From Spirochaetota bacterium (GTDB lineage Bacteria; Spirochaetota; Spirochaetia; Treponematales; Breznakiellaceae), in the NCBI GenBank assembly GCA_023398155.1, contig JAEWSV010000026.1, positions 1 to 5,389 of the forward strand: a stretch of 5,389 nt of DNA, read 5' to 3'. The notes beneath the pieces were generated by a model, which was not told where the DNA came from, searched no databases, and saw nothing but the letters and a program-made list of their open reading frames with translations. Made by a program: the position numbers and the translations under genes. Shown here one piece after another: positions 1 to 5,299 of the stretch; positions within the stretch are counted from its first letter, which is position 1; each line of letters begins with the position of its first letter.

Positions 1-17
1 CGCATGGGGCCAGCTTA

Positions 18-60
18 GCGAAGGCGGCTGCCCTGGACAAGTACGGCGCCGCTCTTTCGC
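18..60 (+). terminator. Candidate hairpin terminator of an upstream gene
   Basis: Bases 18-32 can pair with 45-60: five pairs (GCGAA with TTCGC), a 2-nt bulge at 54-55, six pairs including one G-U, a bulged T29, then GCC with GGC, leaving a 12-nt loop (33-44). That is about 14 pairs. The stem begins at a frame-1 TAG (16-18) that would end a preceding gene with RMGPA, and it is followed by a pyrimidine-rich stretch (61-78). There is no clean T-run, so intrinsic termination is only a possibility. Hairpins arise easily in GC-rich DNA, and whether frame 1 is really coding before base 16 cannot be judged from five codons. Confidence 0.3.
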
Positions 61-63
61 GTC

Positions 64-92
64 TTTCCGTTTCCCTCCGCGATCGTTATGAT
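64..92 (+). promoter_or_regulatory. Possible sigma70-type promoter for the oxidoreductase unit
   Basis: TATGAT at 87-92 matches the -10 consensus at five of six positions. Seventeen bases upstream, TTTCCG (64-69) matches the -35 consensus at only three of six. Initiation would fall near base 99, giving a leader of about ten bases that still holds the GGAGG at 101-105. The placement between a candidate terminator and the first gene is sensible, but the -35 is weak and the leader unusually short. Seen: the -10-like box. Inferred: that it is used. Confidence 0.28.
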
Positions 93-109
93 GAAACGGC
101 GGAGGACCT

Positions 110-982
110 ATGGCGAAAAATTACGGACTCGTCGCGCCGAAGAGGATGCTGCCGTTCTCCGCAGCCGTCGCGGGCATCCGCGCGCGCCTCGGAGAAGCCG
201 TCTCGGGCGACCGGGGCAAATGGCTGCTCGTCCGGGAGGCGGAAGGCGCGGTCCGGGGACCGAGCGCGAGCCGCGTCTTCAAGCTCCGCTTGGCGGGGGA
301 TGGAGCGGTCGTTCCCGACTTCGCCCCGGGCCAATACGTTTTCCTCTCCTTCCCCGGCCGCCCTACCCTTTCCTCTCCGAGGCCCTTCACCGTCGCTTCG
401 CCGCCGTCCGAAGGCCGATGGCTCGAATTCTGGGCCAAGGACTCGGGCGATTGGTCGGGAGCGGCGAAACTGCTCGCCGCGGGGACCGCGGAGCCTTCCG
501 CGCCAGTACGGGCCCGCGTGGTCGGTCCATTCGGGCGTTTCAGCTACCTCCGCGCCCCGGGAACGGGCAGGTTCGTGTTCCTGGCGGGCGGCATGGGCGC
601 GGCGCCTTTCATATCCATGATCCGCTTCATGGCCGACGCGGACCGCGAGCGCCGCGTCCTGCTGCTTTGGGGTGCGCGCACGAGGGAGGACCTCTTCGCC
701 CTCCCCGATCTGGAAGACGCCGCGTCCCGCATCCCCCGGTTCCGCTTCCTACCCGTGCTCTCCCATGACCCGCTCTGGACGGGGGAACGCGGGCGGCTGG
801 ACGGGGAAAAGTTGGAGCGGATCGTGAGCGCATACTTCGGTTCCGAACCGGCAGACTTCGAGTGGAACTCGGCGTCCTACTGGCTGTGCGGCCCGCCCCC
901 CTTCCGTCGCGATCTGAAGACGGAGCTCCGCCTCCGCGGAGTCCACCGGGCGGCGATACACGAAGAACGATTCGGCGTATAA
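110..982 (+). CDS. FAD/NAD(P)-binding oxidoreductase (ferredoxin-NADP reductase superfamily)
   Basis: A soluble flavin reductase module expected to pass electrons between NAD(P)H and a partner through FAD. The N-terminal 50 residues are not recognised. A FAD-binding barrel spans about 53-148, with RPFT at 91-94 in the place of the family's RxYS/T flavin motif and GPFG at 139-142. The nucleotide domain follows: LAGGMGAAP (159-167), the LWGARTREDLF strand-turn (186-196), and LCGPPPF (259-265) carrying the CGPP nicotinamide-site signature. The C-terminus, HEERFGV, resembles the end of the reductase domain of predicted ferric reductases (COG4097-like). There is no signal peptide, membrane helix, ferredoxin domain or C-terminal cysteine cluster, so it is not PyrK or a complete NqrF. 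The start is the ATG preceded by GGAGG (101-105), four bases away. Its redox partner is not in the window, and the gene lies 22 nt ahead of the coiled-coil gene, probably in one transcript. Confidence 0.85.
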   Translation: MAKNYGLVAPKRMLPFSAAVAGIRARLGEAVSGDRGKWLLVREAEGAVRGPSASRVFKLRLAGDGAVVPDFAPGQYVFLSFPGRPTLSSPRPFTVASPPSEGRWLEFWAKDSGDWSGAAKLLAAGTAEPSAPVRARVVGPFGRFSYLRAPGTGRFVFLAGGMGAAPFISMIRFMADADRERRVLLLWGARTREDLFALPDLEDAASRIPRFRFLPVLSHDPLWTGERGRLDGEKLERIVSAYFGSEPADFEWNSASYWLCGPPPFRRDLKTELRLRGVHRAAIHEERFGV

Positions 983-1004
983 TCGGAAGTTCAGGAGCGA
1001 GCGA

Positions 1005-1484
1005 ATGGATCAAAGACCCGATGATCTGCGCGGCATGGATACGGCATCGGCGAAGGAATACCTCGTGGCGCATATGGCCGCCCTCAAGCTCACCGAGAAG
1101 AAGCGCGCCGAACTCGATGCGGAGAAGGCGAAGTGGACGGGCCGAGTGGAACTCGCGCGGGCCAAGGGAGAGGCGGAACTCGCCCTCGCGGCCGAGGCCG
1201 AAGCGGCTCGCCTGGCGCAGGAATCCGAGCGGATCGCCGCTGAGGAGGCCGAGCTGCGGGGCCAGATCGATTCCATGAGGCATCAGCTCGGCGGCCTCGC
1301 CGCGAGGGAACGCAGCGTCGATCCCGATCTGCTGGAGCAGGAACTCCTCATCGCGACCGGTAAGATGCCCGGAGAAGAGGCCGGATCGGCGGAGGACGCC
1401 GCCAGAAAGATTACTATTATAGAAAGAAATCAAGCCGCAGATGCCGCGCTCGAGGCTCTCAAGGCTAAAATGAAGGGAGAATAA
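1005..1484 (+). CDS. Small coiled-coil protein of unknown function
   Basis: I do not recognise this 159-residue protein. It is hydrophilic and almost wholly helical by composition. Residues about 15-105 are rich in Ala, Glu, Lys and Arg with few glycines or prolines, typical of a long coiled coil. A proline-containing break (VDPDLLEQELL, 105-115, then GKMPGEE, 119-125) is followed by a second charged helix (131-159). There is no signal peptide, transmembrane segment, lipobox or cysteine, so a cytoplasmic structural or scaffold role is likely but unproven. AGGAG (993-997), seven bases before the ATG, supports this start; the next in-frame ATG is codon 11. The stop is 2 nt from the phosphodiesterase start, suggesting translational coupling, and the ribosome site of that gene lies inside this one. 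Codons 134-143 are strikingly AT-rich against the rest of the gene. Coiled coils of this sort resemble many unrelated families, so no function is assigned. Confidence 0.8.
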   Translation: MDQRPDDLRGMDTASAKEYLVAHMAALKLTEKKRAELDAEKAKWTGRVELARAKGEAELALAAEAEAARLAQESERIAAEEAELRGQIDSMRHQLGGLAARERSVDPDLLEQELLIATGKMPGEEAGSAEDAARKITIIERNQAADAALEALKAKMKGE

Positions 1485-1486
1485 CC

Positions 1487-2296
1487 ATGAAACGAGCCAA
1501 GCTTTTGAACGGTCGGCCGCGGCCGCTCCTCTTCGCCCATCGCGGCTGCTCCTCGCTCGCCCCGGAAAACACCATGGCCTCCTTCAGGCTCGCGGCCGAG
1601 GTCGGCGCTCCCGGCATCGAACTGGATATACACCTCTGCGCCTCGGGCGAGCTCGTCGTGGTCCATGACGACAACCTCAAACGTACGACGGGCCTCGACA
1701 AGCGCGTGGAGGAAGCGACCCTCGACGAGATCCGCGCCTTGGACGCCGGATCCTGGTTCGGAAAAGAGTTCGCGGGCGAGCGGATTCCCCTCCTCGCGGA
1801 GGTCCTCGACGAATTCGTGCCGGGCGTTTATATCGACGTCGAACTCAAGAGCCGCAGTCGGGGCCGGGATCCCCTTCCCGGCGCCTTCGCGCGTTTCCTC
1901 CGGAAACGGGAAGCGACGCTCCGGCTGAACAGTCCTGAAGCCGGTGAACTTTGGGACTGGATCACGGTTTCCAGCTTCAACCCGCTCACCCTCGCGGCCT
2001 TCAAGAAGGAAGCGGCCGAGTACGCGACATCCGTCATCTGGTGCGACGACGACGAGCTACCCGCCTACCTGCGCCGAGGCGAAGGCCGATGGATAGCCCG
2101 CTGCGATTACCTCAAGCCGATATATAAGAAGGCGACGGCCCTTTCGCGCGCTCTCTTGTCGGGCATCGGCCGACGCCCCATGGTACCCTGGACCGTGGAC
2201 GACCCCGAGCTCGCGGCCGCGCTCATCAAGGGCGGCTGCGCCGGCGTGATCACGAACCGGCCGCAGGACTTGGTGGGCGTCATCCTGAAGGACTGA
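1487..2296 (+). CDS. Glycerophosphodiester phosphodiesterase (cytoplasmic, UgpQ-like)
   Basis: Hydrolyses glycerophosphodiesters (deacylated phospholipids) to sn-glycerol 3-phosphate and an alcohol, in phospholipid turnover or salvage. The GDPD TIM-barrel signatures are present in order: HRG at 18-20 (His18 and Arg19 catalytic), PEN at 26-28, the metal ligands in ELD (Glu45, Asp47), the second catalytic His in VVVHDD (His60), VELK (Glu119, a third likely metal ligand, and Lys121), and the late WTVDDPE and GVITNRP elements. At 269 residues it is close to the usual length of cytoplasmic UgpQ-type enzymes. It lacks a signal peptide or lipobox, unlike the exported GlpQ lipoproteins known in some spirochaetes, so an intracellular substrate pool is inferred. 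AAGGGAG (1473-1479) sits seven bases before the ATG, within the 3' end of the coiled-coil gene. No glycerol-phosphate transporter gene is visible next to it. Family assignment is firm; the precise substrate is not. Confidence 0.93.
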   Translation: MKRAKLLNGRPRPLLFAHRGCSSLAPENTMASFRLAAEVGAPGIELDIHLCASGELVVVHDDNLKRTTGLDKRVEEATLDEIRALDAGSWFGKEFAGERIPLLAEVLDEFVPGVYIDVELKSRSRGRDPLPGAFARFLRKREATLRLNSPEAGELWDWITVSSFNPLTLAAFKKEAAEYATSVIWCDDDELPAYLRRGEGRWIARCDYLKPIYKKATALSRALLSGIGRRPMVPWTVDDPELAAALIKGGCAGVITNRPQDLVGVILKD

Positions 2297-2298
2297 CG

Positions 2299-2325
2299 AG
2301 CGGAAGTTCGGCCCGGGACTCCGTT
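2299..2325 (+). terminator. Weak hairpin after the phosphodiesterase gene
   Basis: Starting 3 nt after the TGA (2294-2296), bases 2299-2309 can pair with 2316-2325: CGGA with TCCG, a bulged A2305, GT with AC, a G-U and a C-G, extended outward by three weaker pairs, around a six-base loop (2310-2315). Only three Ts follow before C, so strong intrinsic termination is unlikely. It could attenuate read-through or shield the mRNA 3' end between the three-gene unit and murJ. Confidence 0.25.
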
Positions 2326-2330
2326 TCCGA

Positions 2331-2360
2331 TTGCCTCGCCCTCCGCTTCCGGTCTATGCT
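2331..2360 (+). promoter_or_regulatory. Candidate murJ promoter for a leaderless transcript
   Basis: TTGCCT (2331-2336) and TATGCT (2355-2360) are separated by 18 bases. Each matches its sigma70 consensus at four of six positions, and the -10 box fits TANNNT. The -10 ends six bases before the ATG at 2367, so transcription would be expected to begin at or next to that A. No Shine-Dalgarno is visible before this ATG. Together these suggest a leaderless murJ mRNA. The TTG of the -35 box could also be read as an upstream in-frame start codon, which I consider less likely. No experimental evidence is available here. Confidence 0.35.
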
Positions 2361-2366
2361 CGCCGA

Positions 2367-3965
2367 ATGATCGACGACAACGCGGAGAAGGGGTCCTCGC
2401 GCTCCCTGGTTCGACACGGCTCCGCCCTATCCTTGCTCACCCTCGGTTCCCGGGTGCTCGGCCTCATCCGGGAGATGGTAAAGGCGGCCCTCCTCGGCAC
2501 GTCCGCGCTCTCGGACGCGTTCACCGTCGCGTTCATGATCCCGAACCTCCTCCGGCGCCTCTTCGCGGAGGGGTCAATCGCGGTGGCCTTCATCCCGACC
2601 TTCAAAGGCTACCTCATCGAAGGCGATCGGGAGAAGACGAAAGAATTCCTCTCGGCTACATTTACCCTCCTATCCTTCCTCGTGACGGTCGCCGTGGTGC
2701 TCGGCATCGCCGCGACGCCCCTACTCGTGCCGCTATTCGGCATGGCCGAGTTCGACGAGACGGTCTTCCTGACGCGCGTCATGTTCCCGTACCTCGCCTG
2801 CGTTTCCGTGGCGGCATTCTTCCAGGGCATCCTCAACGGCGTCCACGTCTTCACCCCAACGGGACTCGCCCCCATCCTCCTCAACCTGGCCATCATCGGC
2901 GGCGCCTTCGCCCTCTCCCCCTTCACGGCGAACCCCGCCCGGGCCATGGCGATCGGCGTCCTCGCGGGCGGAGCCCTGGAGGCGGGCATCCAGTTGCCCT
3001 TCGTCCTCAGGAGGGGCTTCCGTTTTCCCTTCGTCGGCATGAAGCGGGCCTTCGCCAATCCGGGCACGCGGGCGGTGCTCCGCCTCATCGGGCCGACGAT
3101 CGTCGGCATGGCCGCCTACCAGCTCAACGACCTCGTCTCCACGGCCCTCGCCGGGAACGCGGGGCCCGGCGTGGTATCGAGCCTCCAGTTCTCCCTCCGC
3201 CTGCAGGAACTCATCCTTGGAGTCTTCGCCGTGTCCCTCGGGACGGTGCTCCTGCCGGACCTGGCGGGCCACGCCAAGACCGGCCGCTGGGACGAGTACA
3301 ACGACCGGCTCGTTTCCGCCATCGAGATCATCGCCCTCGTCACCGTGCCCGTCACGTTCTTCTCCCTGGCCGAAGGAGAACGCGTGGTACGATTCCTCTT
3401 CCAGGCCCGCAGCTTCGACGAGACGTCGGTGCGCCTCACGACGACGGCCTTCCTGTATCACATCCCCGGTCTTTTCTTCATAGCGCTCAACCGCATCCTG
3501 GCTCCGGCTTTCTACGCGCAGAGCGATTCCAAATCGCCGACGCTCGCGGGCCTCGTCTCCTTCGGCGTCAACATGGCGCTCGCCGCGTTCCTCGTCGGCC
3601 CCATGAAAGGCGGCGGCGTCGCGCTCGCGCTCACCTTCGCGAGCGCGGTCAATACGGTCCTCCTCCTCGCCTTCCTCGCGAAGAACGAGCGGATCGCGGT
3701 GGGAAGGGCGCTCAAGGCGTCTTCGCTCTACGCGCTCAAGCTCGCCGCTTTCTCCTTGGTGGCCGTAACCCCCGTCGTCCTCCTCGCCGACCGGATCGCC
3801 GCTCCCTTCGAAGGGCGCGGACGCCTCATCGCCCACGGCGTTCCGCTCGCGCTTCTCGCGCTCATGTTCGGCGCAATCGGCGTCGCGCTCTTGGCGGCGA
3901 CTAAGGATCGGCAAGCCGCGGCCGTCGCGGCCGCGTTCTCGCGCAAAAAAAAGACGGTGCGGTAG
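2367..3965 (+). CDS. murJ: Lipid II flippase MurJ (MviN family)
   Basis: Inner-membrane MOP-superfamily protein that flips lipid II, the undecaprenyl-linked peptidoglycan precursor, to the outer face of the membrane. The 532-residue product is close to E. coli MurJ (511) and is hydrophobic almost throughout, consistent with about 14 helices. The conserved arginines needed in E. coli can be matched by eye: Arg29 in SRVLG (R18), Arg35 in LIRE (R24), Arg64 in PNLLRRLFAEG (R52), and Arg278 in SLRLQELILGV (R270). NRILAPAFYAQSDSKSP aligns with the family's ILAPGFYA region. A TTG at 2331 would add 12 residues (MPRPPLPVYARR). I prefer the ATG because it places the short polar tail normally seen before helix 1. 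Neither start has a Shine-Dalgarno. The C-terminus is basic (SRKKKTVR) and encoded over a run of eight As. Its 70-nt gap from the phosphodiesterase gene suggests separate control. Family assignment is very secure; the start is moderately so. Confidence 0.95.
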   Translation: MIDDNAEKGSSRSLVRHGSALSLLTLGSRVLGLIREMVKAALLGTSALSDAFTVAFMIPNLLRRLFAEGSIAVAFIPTFKGYLIEGDREKTKEFLSATFTLLSFLVTVAVVLGIAATPLLVPLFGMAEFDETVFLTRVMFPYLACVSVAAFFQGILNGVHVFTPTGLAPILLNLAIIGGAFALSPFTANPARAMAIGVLAGGALEAGIQLPFVLRRGFRFPFVGMKRAFANPGTRAVLRLIGPTIVGMAAYQLNDLVSTALAGNAGPGVVSSLQFSLRLQELILGVFAVSLGTVLLPDLAGHAKTGRWDEYNDRLVSAIEIIALVTVPVTFFSLAEGERVVRFLFQARSFDETSVRLTTTAFLYHIPGLFFIALNRILAPAFYAQSDSKSPTLAGLVSFGVNMALAAFLVGPMKGGGVALALTFASAVNTVLLLAFLAKNERIAVGRALKASSLYALKLAAFSLVAVTPVVLLADRIAAPFEGRGRLIAHGVPLALLALMFGAIGVALLAATKDRQAAAVAAAFSRKKKTVR

Positions 3966-3986
3966 AATGCCGACGGACACCGGTTT

Positions 3987-4002
3987 CGGGCAATAACGCC
4001 CG
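3987..4002 (+). other. Small hairpin in the histidine kinase leader
   Basis: The 52-nt gap between murJ and the kinase gene (3966-4017) contains CGGGC (3987-3991) and its perfect complement GCCCG (3998-4002) around the loop AATAAC. It ends five bases before the kinase Shine-Dalgarno AAGGGA (4007-4012). No T-run follows, so it is not a standard terminator. It might influence ribosome access or RNA stability, but a five-pair stem in GC-rich DNA may be chance. A TAGAAT (3963-3968) overlapping the murJ stop looks like a -10 box but has no matching -35. Confidence 0.22.
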
Positions 4003-4017
4003 CGAAAAGGGATAGGC

Positions 4018-5286
4018 ATGCTGGATATCGGAACAGCCGTCGTCGCGAACATCCTCGCCGATATCGCCCTCGTGGCGACCGCGCTCGCGGTCCACATCAA
4101 CTGCCGCACGAAGATAGAGAGGACCATCCATTGGCTGGTCGCCTTCTCGGCCACGCTGGCCGGCCACAGCCTCTTGATACTACGGGTCGCGATCCCCGGA
4201 GAATCACTCGTCATCGTAGGAAAGCTGTTCCTCGCTATCGGCATCGGCGCCGCCGTTGCCGCCGCAGTCGGACTTTCCGGAAGACGGGTACCGTACGCGG
4301 CATTGGCCGCCGCCCTCGTGTCCTACATCGCCCTCGACACGATGTTCGGACTCGTCTTCCGCGATCCCCAAAAGCGGGCTTTGACCACGAGCGCCACCGT
4401 CGCGATCGGCGCCGTCGTCGGCTGGGTCTGCCTCGCGTTCCCGGAAGAAGACGCGAAACGATCCACCTTCGCCCGTGGCGCCGGAGCCTTCGCGGCACTC
4501 GCGCTGCTCTACGCGGGCCATTTCGTCGTCGTCCTGGTCCTCGGCGGCGACGACGCATGGCTCCTCGCCCCCGATCGGGACGCCCTCTTTTTCCTCGCCT
4601 CCCTGGCGGTATTCGTGGGCATCGGTTTGGGGTATCTCGGGATGATCGAAGGGCTCCTCTCCTCCGAGCTCGCGCGGAGCGCGGAAGAAAACGCCCTCCT
4701 CCTCAGGGAAATTCGCCATCGGTCAAAGAACGACCTCGCGCTCATCTCCAGTCTCGTATCCCTGCAAGCCGACGTCGTCCAGGACGCGACCGCGAAGGCC
4801 GCGCTCAGCGAATTGCAGGACCGGATCAGGACCATCGCGGCCGTCTATCGGCTATTGTCGAAATCGGAGGTCCACAGCCGGGCCGATGCGGGCGATTACC
4901 TTAACGCGGTCATCGCCGGCATTCGCCAAGGGCCGGGGGGGAAGCGGAGCATCGCCTTCACGATGGACGCGGATCGGATCGAACTTCCCTCGACGCAACT
5001 CATACCCCTCGGGCTCATCGTGAACGAGCTCATCACGAACGCGATCAAGCACGCGTTTCCAGAAGACAGGCGCGGCACCATCGCCATCGAGCTCAGGAAG
5101 GGAGAGAAAACGGCCGCGCTCGCCGTCGCCGACGACGGGGTCGGTACCGTCGATTCGGGAACGGGCCGCGAGGGTATCGGCCTTTCCCTGACCAAAGCCC
5201 TCGCCGCCCAACTCCGCGGTCCGCTCCGCATCGATTCCTCGCCGGGGACGGGCACGCGGTGTTCCATCGAGTTTCCGATCGATTGA
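4018..5286 (+). CDS. Seven-helix membrane sensor histidine kinase (HisKA_2 type)
   Basis: A 422-residue membrane sensor kinase that should autophosphorylate on His234 and pass the phosphate to a response regulator. Seven hydrophobic segments fill the N-terminal half (about 4-25, 38-57, 64-86, 91-113, 123-141, 154-176, 188-210). Short loops between them make a helix-bundle sensor more likely than a large periplasmic domain; an acidic outer loop (177-188) and basic inner loops at 30-35 and 89-90 fit an outside N-terminus. A linker helix leads to LLREIRHRSKNDLALISSL (228-246), the HisKA_2 phosphoacceptor. The HATPase domain has the N box NELITNAIKH (336-345), DDGVG (372-376, with Asp372 in the DxGxG position) and GIGLSL (386-391). 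AAGGGA (4007-4012) five bases before ATG supports the start. No response regulator lies next to it on either side, so it appears to be an orphan kinase. The ligand is unknown, and I could not match the sensor to a named family. Confidence 0.9.
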   Translation: MLDIGTAVVANILADIALVATALAVHINCRTKIERTIHWLVAFSATLAGHSLLILRVAIPGESLVIVGKLFLAIGIGAAVAAAVGLSGRRVPYAALAAALVSYIALDTMFGLVFRDPQKRALTTSATVAIGAVVGWVCLAFPEEDAKRSTFARGAGAFAALALLYAGHFVVVLVLGGDDAWLLAPDRDALFFLASLAVFVGIGLGYLGMIEGLLSSELARSAEENALLLREIRHRSKNDLALISSLVSLQADVVQDATAKAALSELQDRIRTIAAVYRLLSKSEVHSRADAGDYLNAVIAGIRQGPGGKRSIAFTMDADRIELPSTQLIPLGLIVNELITNAIKHAFPEDRRGTIAIELRKGEKTAALAVADDGVGTVDSGTGREGIGLSLTKALAAQLRGPLRIDSSPGTGTRCSIEFPID

Positions 5287-5299
5287 GCGGACCGGGCGC

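Noticed and set aside
3..109. Frame 3 reads a helical-looking peptide (for example LAKAAALDKYGAALSRLSV) that could be the end of an upstream gene.
   Set aside because: This frame has no stop until about 620, deep inside the oxidoreductase, and its G/C third-position bias is clearly weaker than in the real genes. A sequencing indel joining it to the oxidoreductase is possible, but the GGAGG before the ATG at 110 argues against it.
88..768. A 226-codon + strand frame beginning MMKRRR, overlapping the oxidoreductase.
   Set aside because: It is an Arg/Pro/Gly-rich alternative frame of the FAD/NAD(P) enzyme, which has clear domain motifs, and it has no Shine-Dalgarno of its own.
627..1433. A 268-codon open frame on the - strand spanning two + strand genes.
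   Set aside because: It crosses the junction of the oxidoreductase and coiled-coil genes, is rich in Arg, Gly and Pro, shows no family motif, and opposes two frames with good ribosome sites.
2356..2370. A four-codon mini-ORF (MLAE) whose TGA overlaps the murJ ATG as ATGA.
   Set aside because: It has no ribosome site, its ATG falls inside the better explained -10-like TATGCT, and such short overlaps arise by chance.
2733..4244. A 503-codon open frame on the - strand opposite murJ.
   Set aside because: It lies antisense to a certain murJ, and its product is a low-complexity Arg/Glu/Gly/Asp mixture with no motif. Long antisense open frames are expected in GC-rich genes with few A/T third positions.
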